A DNA stretch of 11,610 nt from Collinsella sp. TF05-9AC (GTDB taxonomy: Bacteria > Actinomycetota > Coriobacteriia > Coriobacteriales > Coriobacteriaceae). The stretch covers positions 1 to 11,610 of the forward strand of contig NZ_QSSH01000045.1 of NCBI RefSeq assembly GCF_003438495.1, given 5' to 3'. Numbering within the stretch: position 1 is the stretch's first letter; every line of letters begins with the position of its first letter. Shown piece by piece: positions 1 to 6,301 of this stretch. A program made the position numbers and the translations under genes. Under the pieces are notes generated by a model, which was not told the DNA's origin, ran no database searches, and saw nothing but the letters and a program-made list of their open reading frames with translations.

Positions 1-500
1 CCGCCGCCGCGCACGGCCATACGGGCGGCGATCACGCCGGCCACGGCCTCGCCCGTGACATTCGCCCCGTCCGCCCGGGCATCGACGGCGCAGCCGTCCA
101 CCACGAGCGCCTGAGAAGCGTGGATCGCGCACTGCGAGCCCGATGCCGCCAGGGACCCGGTGCCGCGAAGCGTCAGGTCGCCCCACACTTCCATGCCGCA
201 CTGCGTGATGTCCGCATCGGGCGCATGCGACTCGACCACCGAGTTGCGCCCGGAAAGCGTCACGACCAGGTCGCCGTCGGCGCCGATGGCGTCGCCCGCG
301 TAGCCGTCAAGCTCCAGATGGCCGGCATCGGTCCAGGTCCAGCCGGGGCCCGACACGCCCGGCCCGTAGTACGTCGCGCCCGCGATGATGAGGCTCTCCG
401 CGCCCGCGGCATAGGAAGGCCCGCCCAGCAAGACGCATAGGCAGGCCATGGCAGCGATCGCGATGTGATGACGGCTGGTGTGGGACTCGGCGGCAAACAT
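1..500 (-). CDS. Secreted beta-solenoid-like surface protein, 5' part only
   Basis: The reading frame starts at an ATG at 500 with GGAG five bases upstream and stays open to the window edge, giving 166 residues without a stop. Residues about 10-31 form a signal peptide: a basic start (R10, H11, H12), a hydrophobic stretch rich in Ala/Leu/Cys, and a likely signal peptidase I site near PSYA-AG. The mature part is Gly/Ala/Asp/Val rich, with repeated short strand-turn patterns such as GDLVVTLSG, GDLTLRGTG and ALVVDGCAV. These resemble the parallel beta-helix of the carbohydrate-binding-domain (Cthe_2159-like) or adhesin-type proteins that are common in Coriobacteriia. GC content is far higher than in the genes to its right, so it probably belongs to the host backbone. 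The family assignment is an inference; the signal peptide and open frame are seen directly. The C-terminus and any anchor lie outside the window. Confidence 0.7.
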   Translation of the reverse strand, partial: MFAAESHTSRHHIAIAAMACLCVLLGGPSYAAGAESLIIAGATYYGPGVSGPGWTWTDAGHLELDGYAGDAIGADGDLVVTLSGRNSVVESHAPDADITQCGMEVWGDLTLRGTGSLAASGSQCAIHASQALVVDGCAVDARADGANVTGEAVAGVIAARMAVRGG

Positions 501-610
501 ACCCGCTCCGATCTTCGCAGGAGCCAATTGAATGTGCACCAGAAAATGCCCTGGTAGCAGCAGCTATCAGTTTAGCGAGATCGATGCGGGAGCAAAGAGA
601 AATCGCGTGA

Positions 611-850
611 GGAATATTCGCAATTAGGTGTAAATCGTTTTGCCAGTCGGTGAAAGGAGGAATCGACTTACGAATGCTCGGTAGCGTCGACCTTGCCGAT
701 TCCAACTGGTTCGGGCTCGACACGAGCGACTACAGCTTCGTTTACATCGCCTCGTGGAGCACCGGCAAGAAAATCTCCGAGTTGCGTGCATCGCTCAACA
801 TTGTTCGCCTGGCGTCACACGGCATCATCGACGGCATCGAGGAACAAACA
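611..850 (+). pseudogene. Relic of a conjugative-element protein C-terminus (tentative)
   Basis: A plus-strand frame is open from 611 after a TGA at 608, with possible starts at GTG 650 (no clear ribosome site) and ATG 674. It encodes a stretch including SYIASW-like residues (FVYIASWSTGKKISELRASL) followed by NIVRLASHGIIDGIEEQ. This resembles the C-terminal segment of proteins carried by integrative conjugative elements of Firmicutes and Actinobacteria (the ArdC/YodL/DUF3849-type accessory proteins), which end in a similar YI.SWS.GK..KELK.SL.TIR pattern. I recall this from family knowledge and cannot confirm it here. After about 850 the frame continues into Arg/Glu/Gly-rich sequence that looks non-coding. 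No N-terminal part is present, so I read it as a decayed fragment left by a mobile element at the island edge. Confidence 0.35.
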
Positions 851-905
851 CTTGGGACACGAAAACCGGGGGAACGGGAACGTGAAGAGATGGGAAGGAC
901 GCTAC

Positions 906-935
906 GACGCGGTACCAGGCACCTGGTACCGCGTC
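906..935. repeat. 30-bp palindrome (14-bp perfect arms, 2-bp centre)
   Basis: GACGCGGTACCAGG and CCTGGTACCGCGTC are exact reverse complements separated by CA. The element lies 78 bases past the stop of the leftward S-4TM gene. As RNA it would fold into a strong GC-rich hairpin with a four-base loop, but neither strand shows a T-tract, so it is not a standard rho-independent terminator. It could be a dispersed palindromic repeat, a protein-binding dyad or a recombination-associated site. Confidence 0.8.
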
Positions 936-1013
936 CGCTGAGAGCCGAACCACCGAGAGGGCCGTCGATACAAGCCGATAGAATGCGCAAACTAAGAGAC
1001 ATCGTTCGATTTG

Positions 1014-1847
1014 TCAGTTCACCGTAGCTGCTTCGTCTATCTTCTTGGAAAGAGCGTACAGCCAATCAGGAACAAGATAAGGCGCTTTTCTGTACTCGAA
1101 AATCTTTTCCTGAACTTTCAGGATATTCTCTCTCGAAGATAGCCTGAACGATGACAAAGAACCCGCAAGTGCCCCAACCCTAGTGAAAGCATCACGGTAT
1201 TCAAAGAATCTCTGAACCATCCACTCTATAATCGAGAATAGGAAAAAGAGGTTGAAGGGATTGATATCCAGGCAGAAAACCAAAACGGTCAGCGCAGCAG
1301 CGACAATAACCGCGCCGCAGATCTCGATGCATATACAGCGTTTGAACAAGCGTTTTGTCCATTCGGTATTTTGACGTTGGCATCTGGTGATTGCGTCACC
1401 CGGCCTTGCGCCCTCGATGTCTACTGAATACCAGTTATCAAGTCTTAACTTGCCGTCGTCGTCACCATGACGTTCGCGATAGCGCCCAGCCTGAAAAGCG
1501 ATTCTCCTGTCGTCTCGGCACACGTTCTCGAATTTGATTCCGAAGACATCCGAATCGAAGCGCTGCTGCATGGCAGCAGCTTCGTCGATAAGGTACATGG
1601 ACCGCTTTGGCAGGCAGTTGCCTGCAACCACGGTCGCAATCCAAACCAGGAAAAGAGCCTCCCAAGGCACGTTCAGAAAGATCTGTGCAACGGTAACCCC
1701 TAGCGGCAGCAGAAGGCAAACGCAGGCATTCACCAAGTCCACCAGTTTCGCATCCGTATACGTCTGGCGCTGAGCCGCCAACAGTCGTTTGCTCTCTTTA
1801 CTGTTTTGAATCTCGCTGATCCTCGCGCCACTATTCAACACGATCAC
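1014..1847 (-). CDS. S-4TM family putative pore-forming effector
   Basis: A 277-residue membrane protein with four predicted helices in two pairs: about residues 35-56, 60-78, 171-192 and 196-213. A soluble loop of about 90 residues lies between the pairs and a soluble C-terminal tail follows. The N-terminal segment RLLAAQRQTYTDAK and the C-terminal RKAPYLVPDWLY are features I associate with the S-4TM (SMODS-associated 4TM) family. That family is predicted to form pores when bound by cyclic oligonucleotides made by CD-NTases. The start is GTG at 1847, preceded by GGAG six bases upstream. It overlaps the end of rloB by 17 bases, so the two are almost certainly translated in a coupled way. It is the last gene of the leftward operon, and the cyclase that would activate it lies 2 kb away on the other strand. 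Role (membrane disruption and cell death on infection) is inferred from the family. Confidence 0.85.
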   Translation of the reverse strand: MIVLNSGARISEIQNSKESKRLLAAQRQTYTDAKLVDLVNACVCLLLPLGVTVAQIFLNVPWEALFLVWIATVVAGNCLPKRSMYLIDEAAAMQQRFDSDVFGIKFENVCRDDRRIAFQAGRYRERHGDDDGKLRLDNWYSVDIEGARPGDAITRCQRQNTEWTKRLFKRCICIEICGAVIVAAALTVLVFCLDINPFNLFFLFSIIEWMVQRFFEYRDAFTRVGALAGSLSSFRLSSRENILKVQEKIFEYRKAPYLVPDWLYALSKKIDEAATVN

Positions 1848-2565
1848 CTAACGCTCCAGAGTTCAGGTAGGGCAGCAACTCCTTGACAAGCAAATGGACC
1901 GCCGTGCCCGGATTCGAGTCTGCAGGAGCAAGGCCCCTATTGAGCTTCTCGAGCCTCTCCGCATTCGAGATAGCCATACGCATGCGGCCTTCGAGGATAT
2001 CAAACATGTCCGTTCGGTTCTTTTCGTACCTGCCGAAACCCTCGGCGCATAGGTGACGCGTGAGGATGGGTTCGTAAGAACCTCTGTCCAACGCGGAATC
2101 GACGTAGGCGAAGTGGAGTATGTACCACAGCTCGAAGGCCTCGTTGGTCCACGCTGCGCGGTATACCGTGCCTTTGTCACTTGCGGATGCGCAGCGTTCC
2201 TCAACGGCGTTGAAGTCGCGGGAAGGGAAGCTGTCCTTGTCATAGACGACCCAGACCTGCGTGAACCCATCGGGATCAGCAATAGCGATCGCCCTTGCCC
2301 TCTCAAACAGCGATACGGTGTTATCGCCCATGCCGCACACCCGCAGCGTCACGTACTCGCCATGATAACCTGCGTTGATTCGCTTCCTGAAACTCTCGAA
2401 GTAATAGGGCTCAGTCTTGGTTCCCTCGGTAACGATGAGGTAGCGCTCGGGGCGGATCTTGATTGAGGGAGCTGCGGCGCGCGGCTTCCCCCAGCTCGCC
2501 CTCATCCTCTTCGCCGTGCTCTCCTTCTTCTTGACCTCGCTGTGCTTCGGGGGCTTATTGCTCAT
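1831..2565 (-). CDS. rloB: RloB/AbiLii family protein, TOPRIM-like
   Basis: A 244-residue soluble protein with a basic N-terminus (about residues 1-40, many Lys/Arg) that could contact nucleic acid. RloB-family landmarks are visible: YLIVTEGTKTEPYYFESF (42-59), VWVVYDKDSF (104-113), WTNEAFELWYILHF (139-152) and NPGTAVHLLVKEL (218-230). E47 and the D109-K-D111 pair match the acidic arrangement of a TOPRIM fold, as in OLD nucleases and in AriB of PARIS, so a metal-dependent nuclease activity is possible but unproven. The start chosen is the ATG at 2565, embedded in ATGAGCAATAA, where it overlaps the ATPase stop by 11 bases. A longer frame up to 2646 would lie wholly inside the ATPase gene and is unlikely. 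Pairing with the upstream AAA15 ATPase matches the AbiL (AbiLi/AbiLii) two-gene abortive-infection system. The role is inferred from that pairing. Confidence 0.87.
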   Translation of the reverse strand: MSNKPPKHSEVKKKESTAKRMRASWGKPRAAAPSIKIRPERYLIVTEGTKTEPYYFESFRKRINAGYHGEYVTLRVCGMGDNTVSLFERARAIAIADPDGFTQVWVVYDKDSFPSRDFNAVEERCASASDKGTVYRAAWTNEAFELWYILHFAYVDSALDRGSYEPILTRHLCAEGFGRYEKNRTDMFDILEGRMRMAISNAERLEKLNRGLAPADSNPGTAVHLLVKELLPYLNSGALGDRVE

Positions 2566-3763
2566 CGCAACCGCCCCATTCCAACATGCTCCTGAGGTAG
2601 GGATCGGCGCCATAACGACCCGCGAGGTATTGCCTGTCGTACGCATTCTGGGTGCGGATGCGCTTTCCGTCGATGTCAGCGATATCGGAAAGCGAGTACA
2701 GCGTTGATGGGCCTTCGGGGGTCTTAGCTGCGAACCAGATCTCGTCGCGTCGGAAGACGGAACTGTTGAGGATCGTCATGTCGTGCGACGTGAGCACCAG
2801 CTGCGCGCCGTTCTTGTTGATATCCCTGTTCGTGAACAGCATAATGAGATACCGGAGGAGCTTCGGATGAAGTTTCGCGTCAAGCTCGTCGGAAACAACA
2901 AGGCAGCCGCTCTCGAGCGCCCTGAGAAACGGAGGAACGAGGTTGAGCAGTTTCCTCGTGCCGTTCGACTCCTCGCCGAGCTCCAGCTCGGTGCCGTCGC
3001 TCGACTCATGCGTAAGGTAGATCTCCAGGCCCTCATCGTCTTTCTGGTAACGGATTCCCGTGATGTCAATGTCCATAGCGTTGAGCATACGCACTATCAG
3101 CTGTCTCTCTTCGTCGCCCCTCGGCTCCATAAAAAAGTCCTCGAAGGACGATTCAGAGTAGTCGAGGACCTGGCAATCGAGGAACCAGCCGAACGCCTCC
3201 TCCACCGCCTCTATATCGTAGTTGATCGCCAAGAACGACAGGTAGGGCATCATCGAGTCGACGTCAATGTTCACCCCCTTGCGCCTCAGGGAGGAGCCGA
3301 GTTCGACGGCGCCGTCAGTGCGCTCGAACAGCGTGGCCTCCGCCCCCCTGCCCGCCTTTCGCCTATGCAGGTACTCCTCGACCACCTCTCCGCCGAGCAC
3401 CGAGAGGATATAGCGGTATGTGTAATCGCCGACCTGGAAAATTACGCAGAACGTCGTCGCTTCGGACCGGCTCTCCGCCTCGAAAGCGTATGGCCGGCAC
3501 TCAATATGGGGCGTCTTCGAGAGACGCGCCCTCAGGACGAGATACGGCATGGTGATCAGTCGCTCCAAGCACGTGAGGGCTTGGAGCACGCTGGATTTTC
3601 CCCCGCCGTTCGGACCGTAGATCGCCGCAATCGGAAGGAACTTCTTTTTACCCGAACCCGGGATGAGCGTCTCGGCATGCTCGTCAATGGGAGCAGCGGT
3701 CATCTGCAGAGTGGTCTCACCCCGGTAGCACTTGAAATTCTCGAATGTGAACTCGATAAGCAT
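2555..3763 (-). CDS. AAA15-type ABC ATPase, RloA/AbiLi-like
   Basis: A 402-residue ATP-binding protein with an SMC/RecF-like ABC core. It opens with LIEFTFENFKCYRGET, typical of the AAA15/OLD-like group. Visible motifs are Walker A GPNGGGKSS (50-58), an ABC-signature-like segment EESNGTRKLLNL (264-275), Walker B CLVVSDELD (287-295, with D292 and E293) followed by AKLHP, and an H-loop TSHD (325-328). Length and motif order fit the AbiLi/RloA ATPases, which act with RloB-family partners and resemble AriA of PARIS. The start is ATG at 3763, with AAGGA six bases upstream. It is the first gene of the leftward operon and is divergent from the cyclase gene across a 140-base shared control region. 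It likely senses phage and controls RloB; this is inferred from related two-gene systems. Confidence 0.88.
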   Translation of the reverse strand: MLIEFTFENFKCYRGETTLQMTAAPIDEHAETLIPGSGKKKFLPIAAIYGPNGGGKSSVLQALTCLERLITMPYLVLRARLSKTPHIECRPYAFEAESRSEATTFCVIFQVGDYTYRYILSVLGGEVVEEYLHRRKAGRGAEATLFERTDGAVELGSSLRRKGVNIDVDSMMPYLSFLAINYDIEAVEEAFGWFLDCQVLDYSESSFEDFFMEPRGDEERQLIVRMLNAMDIDITGIRYQKDDEGLEIYLTHESSDGTELELGEESNGTRKLLNLVPPFLRALESGCLVVSDELDAKLHPKLLRYLIMLFTNRDINKNGAQLVLTSHDMTILNSSVFRRDEIWFAAKTPEGPSTLYSLSDIADIDGKRIRTQNAYDRQYLAGRYGADPYLRSMLEWGGCDEQ

Positions 3764-3798
3764 TTTAGTTCCTTAAATAATGTATCTGTACAATGTCT

Positions 3799-3817
3799 AT
3801 GGTAGGAATCTTACCAT
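3799..3817. promoter_or_regulatory. 19-bp imperfect dyad, candidate operator
   Basis: ATGGTAGGAATCTTACCAT is symmetric about 3808, with one mismatched pair (3805/3811) among nine. It sits near the middle of the divergent region, where a bound protein could influence both promoters. An overlapping GGAAT/ATTCC pair (3805-3820) adds to the symmetry. Function is inferred from position and symmetry only. Confidence 0.45.
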
Positions 3818-3827
3818 TCCTTTGTTC

Positions 3828-3840
3828 CAATTTCAAATTG
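3828..3840. promoter_or_regulatory. 13-bp perfect dyad overlapping the candidate -35
   Basis: CAATTT-C-AAATTG is a perfect palindrome with a single central base. It overlaps the TTCAAA proposed as the -35 box of the cyclase promoter, so a bound protein would block it. AT-rich palindromes of this length also arise by chance, so confidence is limited. Confidence 0.35.
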
Positions 3841-3860
3841 TGGTAGATTGAATGTAATAA
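3832..3860 (+). promoter_or_regulatory. Candidate promoter of the cyclase-E2 operon
   Basis: TTCAAA (3832-3837) and TAATAA (3855-3860) are spaced 17 bases apart, and the -10 is preceded directly by TG. The -10 ends 43 bases before the chosen cyclase ATG, leaving a short leader. Both boxes deviate from the sigma-70 consensus. Confidence 0.4.
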
Positions 3861-3903
3861 GAAACATTTGAAGCAAAGATGCCATGCGCGGAACGGAGTA
3901 GAG

Positions 3904-4998
3904 ATGAACGAGATCGAAATCAACAATATTCTGTCGAAAGGCGCAAACCTCCTCGACATCACACCCTCGATGTTCGATGAGGCGACGTCCCATTACAAGG
4001 CTGTAGGAGAATTCTTAGGAAACCACGGCATCGATGCGGACATATCGCCATGCGGCTCCATCTTGACAGGAACCGTGGTGAGGCCCTATTCCGAAAACGA
4101 GGACGCGTACTTCGACATCGACGTCCTCATGAATCGTCCGGGCTTTGACAGCGCAAACAACACACCCGGGGAAGTCAGAGACCCCGTCGATGAGACCCTC
4201 CTCAAAAGCGACAGGTACGGCAACATGGCGAAAGAATACGACGAGTGCATCACCGTTGAATACGTAGCCAACGGAATCGAGGGAGGGTTCCGACTCGATT
4301 TGAACACCTGCATAGACGACAAGACTTGCAAGACGCGCCAAGAGTACGCGGACAGTTCGGTCTCGATGGCGTGGAAGAATCCCGAACGGTGGCACGGAAG
4401 CAACCCACGCGGGCTGTGCCAGTGGTTCATCGACAAGAACGAACGCTTCGCCGCCGTGGAAAGAGCCCAAAGGAAGGCCCGAATCCTGAAGGAAAACCGA
4501 AGCCTCTACGCATCTATCGAAGATGTACCGGACTCCCTTGACCGCTCGGAGATGCAGAGAGCGGTCCAGGTTCTGAAGCGTTCTCGGGACGAGTTCTACC
4601 ATCGCTGCGGTAAGTCTGAGAAGGCACCGGCATCCTGCGTAGTCACCGTCATCATCGGAAAGGTATCCGATCACCTGCCCAACAACACAAAGGCGATCGA
4701 ATTCCTGGAAAGCTTCATCCAATGCGCGAGATCACTCGCAGCAGCACGGAGCCTACCTAATCCGGTTTACGATGAGGATCTGCTCCAAGAATGGGATGAC
4801 GAGAGTTTCGCGCTCCTTACATTATGGGCAGAGGAAATCGATCGAAGCCTCGGCAACCTGCGCTGCGGAGCGCGGGCGAAGGGCGGCGCTGCAGCCGAAG
4901 CCATCTTCGGGAGCAAGATTGGAAAAAGAGCAATGCCCGTTACAGCGGCAGCCGTCGTTCCTAGCGTCGTCACTCCCTTGAAGCCATGGTCGATGTAG
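3904..4998 (+). CDS. CD-NTase (CBASS cyclic-oligonucleotide synthase)
   Basis: A 364-residue SMODS-type nucleotidyltransferase. The polymerase-beta-like active site is visible: CGSILTGTVVRP (50-61) carrying the GS motif, FDIDVLM (70-76) with metal-binding D71 and D73, and the third acidic residue D132 in FRLDLNTCI. The C-terminal helical half carries SLPNPVYDEDLLQEWDD (283-299), a typical CD-NTase feature. It should make a cyclic di- or trinucleotide second messenger upon phage infection; the product cannot be told from sequence alone. The start is ATG at 3904 with GGAG five bases upstream; the upstream TTG at 3868 lacks such support. It is followed at once by an E2-like gene, as in type II CBASS. 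The tail is rich in Ala/Val and ends KPWSM rather than in Gly or Ala. Regulation likely comes from the shared divergent region. Confidence 0.9.
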   Translation: MNEIEINNILSKGANLLDITPSMFDEATSHYKAVGEFLGNHGIDADISPCGSILTGTVVRPYSENEDAYFDIDVLMNRPGFDSANNTPGEVRDPVDETLLKSDRYGNMAKEYDECITVEYVANGIEGGFRLDLNTCIDDKTCKTRQEYADSSVSMAWKNPERWHGSNPRGLCQWFIDKNERFAAVERAQRKARILKENRSLYASIEDVPDSLDRSEMQRAVQVLKRSRDEFYHRCGKSEKAPASCVVTVIIGKVSDHLPNNTKAIEFLESFIQCARSLAAARSLPNPVYDEDLLQEWDDESFALLTLWAEEIDRSLGNLRCGARAKGGAAAEAIFGSKIGKRAMPVTAAAVVPSVVTPLKPWSM

Positions 4999-5735
4999 CG
5001 ATGACCAGCCCCGAAAGGGCTATCGAGGAGCTGCTGAAAGTGCGCACTGGATTTAAGCGCGAAACTGGACAGCAGGGAAAGGTCATCCTCACTGGACCAT
5101 ACTCTCTTGACGCGACCTACAATGGCGTTCGCTTGGCGGAGGATTTCGACCTTCAACTGGTTGTCCCAGGCGACTACCCTGCAAGCCTCCCAACGGTCAG
5201 GGAGACATCCGGCGTCATCGATCCCGGGTACGAGCATCTCTACCTTAACGGGACCTTCTGTCTAGGGGTTCGGGGTGAGTTACTCCTGGCCCAACTTGAA
5301 AACCCGTCCCTTGTAGCGCTTCTCGATGGGCCGATCCGAAGCTACCTGTACTCTTATCTCTTCCGAAAAAGATACGGAAACTACCCTTTCGGAGACAGAG
5401 CTCATGGAGTCCGGGGGATCCTTCGTTACTACGAGGAGCTTTTCGGGGAAGCGGATTTTCCAACGATCATGAAGCTGCTTGGGGCCGTCTGTTTCGAAAA
5501 CTACCGCGGACACCTCCCCTGCCCGTGCGGATCGGGACTTATCGCTAGAAAATGCCATGGAGAAACCATCCTCAAGCTCAAGAAGAGCGGAGCGACGGAG
5601 GCCTTCTCTTCCGACTTTACAACAATCGCGTGTGAGCTGACCTATCTGCAGCAATCGGCTGTAAAAAGGGAGCAAGCACTTCGTCAAACCCTTATAAGCC
5701 TCCCTGGAAAGTACCGCGCGTCGAATATTGATTAA
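4986..5735 (+). CDS. E2-like conjugating enzyme with C-terminal SEC-C motif
   Basis: A 249-residue protein. The N-terminal ~130 residues look like a bacterial ubiquitin-conjugating (E2) fold: strands around 32-60, the proline-rich VVPGDYPASLPTV (59-71), and the active-site segment EHLYLNGTFCLGV (83-95), with H84 and likely catalytic C92. Residues 178-192 (PCPCGSGLIARKCHG) are a SEC-C zinc motif, with C179, C181, C190 and H191 as ligands. Standalone E2 proteins define short type II CBASS operons, where they modify or prime the cyclase; no E1 domain and no JAB protease are visible nearby. The ATG at 4986 overlaps the cyclase end by 13 bases. An ATG at 5001, two bases past the cyclase stop, is an equally good start; neither has a clear ribosome site, so translation is probably coupled to the cyclase. 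The role of the SEC-C part is unknown. Confidence 0.82.
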   Translation: MVDVAMTSPERAIEELLKVRTGFKRETGQQGKVILTGPYSLDATYNGVRLAEDFDLQLVVPGDYPASLPTVRETSGVIDPGYEHLYLNGTFCLGVRGELLLAQLENPSLVALLDGPIRSYLYSYLFRKRYGNYPFGDRAHGVRGILRYYEELFGEADFPTIMKLLGAVCFENYRGHLPCPCGSGLIARKCHGETILKLKKSGATEAFSSDFTTIACELTYLQQSAVKREQALRQTLISLPGKYRASNID

Positions 5736-6191
5736 ACAACCGGATTCCCTGTCCGCCGTCCCGGTGCGCGAGCTATACCATCTTGCATGCGACGAGATAG
5801 CGGGCTTTTGCCTGAAGGCATCCGCCTTACTCAAGGAAGCGGAGGCAGATGCCTTGGCCTACCTCAACTTCTCCCATGCGCATCGCAAGCGCCTGTGCAC
5901 CAACAACGTGCAGGTGCGCGCCAGCCGAAGACTCGAGCGTCGATCCCGCGTGGCGCAGGTGTTCCCATCGAGGAGGTCCCCCATCCGCATGCTCGGGGCC
6001 GTGTTTGCCGAGATGGATGAGGGCTGGGCATCGAGGCACAGGTTCACCGAGGATTCGATCGTGAAGGCATATGGGAAGAACGCGGGCGTTCCGGCGGGTT
6101 CCTGCACGGGGGGGGGGACGCCAAGGAGCATGCCAAACGCATTATCGAGCTCGTGGTGGAGGATAATCCGACAGGAAGGAAGGCGGCATGA
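5728..6191 (+). pseudogene. IS256-family transposase, C-terminal fragment with frame break
   Basis: From about 5830 the frame encodes EADALAYLNFSHAHRKRL, then RTNNVQ-like CTNNVQVRASRRLERR, SRVAQVFPSRRSPIRMLG and AVFAEMDEGW, all hallmarks of the C-terminal end of IS256 (MULE-type) transposases. After a run of ten G (6108-6117) the natural continuation, DAKEHAKRIIELVVEDNP and TGRKAA-stop (6117-6191), lies in another frame, so one base has been lost, or two gained. The catalytic DDE region and the N-terminal three quarters are absent. The left limit is vague because the frame overlaps the end of the E2 gene. It is dead as a transposase. Confidence 0.82.
6108..6117 (+). repeat. Ten-G homopolymer at the frame break
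   Basis: Ten consecutive G lie exactly where the transposase fragment changes frame. Such tracts slip during replication and are also a common place for sequencing errors; here the surrounding gene is already truncated. Confidence 0.9.
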
Positions 6192-6269
6192 TGTTGGGAC
6201 AGGATGACGATTGGATTCTAGGCGATAGCACCAACAATCGGGACGCTGCCCAACCGATGGTTGCCTTTC

Positions 6270-6300
6270 GGGAAGTGTCGAGAAAGATGGTGTAAATCCC
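6270..6300. repeat. IS256-type terminal inverted repeat (one end)
   Basis: The segment begins GGGAAGTGTCG, contains AAGATG and ends GTGTAAATCCC. This follows the layout of IS256-family ends, where the inner side carries GTGTAAA. The inner side faces the minus-strand transposase fragment that follows, so it would be the transposase 3' end of that element. I see no matching opposite end in the window, consistent with a truncated copy. Confidence 0.5.
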
Positions 6301-6301
6301 G

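Larger units (their letters stand above)
3764..3903. promoter_or_regulatory. Divergent control region between ATPase operon and cyclase operon
   Basis: These 140 bases separate the leftward ATPase-rloB-S-4TM operon from the rightward cyclase-E2 operon and are clearly more AT-rich than the genes on either side. They must hold both promoters. On the plus side a TTCAAA (3832-3837) and TAATAA (3855-3860) pair with a 17-base gap is a reasonable promoter. On the minus side no clean pair stands out; the best -10-like sequences lie around 3775-3790. Two inverted repeats (3799-3817 and 3828-3840) suggest a shared operator. No regulator gene is visible in the window. Confidence 0.65.

Noticed and set aside
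626..640. GTGTAAATC near 629-637 as an IS256 inner end
   Set aside because: Only nine bases match the end at 6270-6300; the rest (GGGAAGTGTC side) does not, and no transposase sequence follows.
906..935. Rho-independent terminator for the S-4TM operon
   Set aside because: The hairpin is strong but no T-tract follows on either strand, and it lies 78 bases past the stop, so I list it as a palindrome only.
2566..2646. A 27-codon N-terminal extension of RloB
   Set aside because: It would lie fully within the ATPase gene, whereas the ATG at 2565 overlaps the ATPase stop in a classic coupled arrangement and begins a typical basic N-terminus.
2783..3805. A 340-codon open frame on the plus strand
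   Set aside because: It is entirely antisense to the ATPase gene, which has clear Walker A, Walker B and signature motifs; the plus frame shows no motif and is Arg/Leu/Val rich as expected of a GC-rich antisense shadow.
4015..4722. A 235-codon minus-strand frame
   Set aside because: Antisense to the CD-NTase, whose catalytic motifs are unmistakable.
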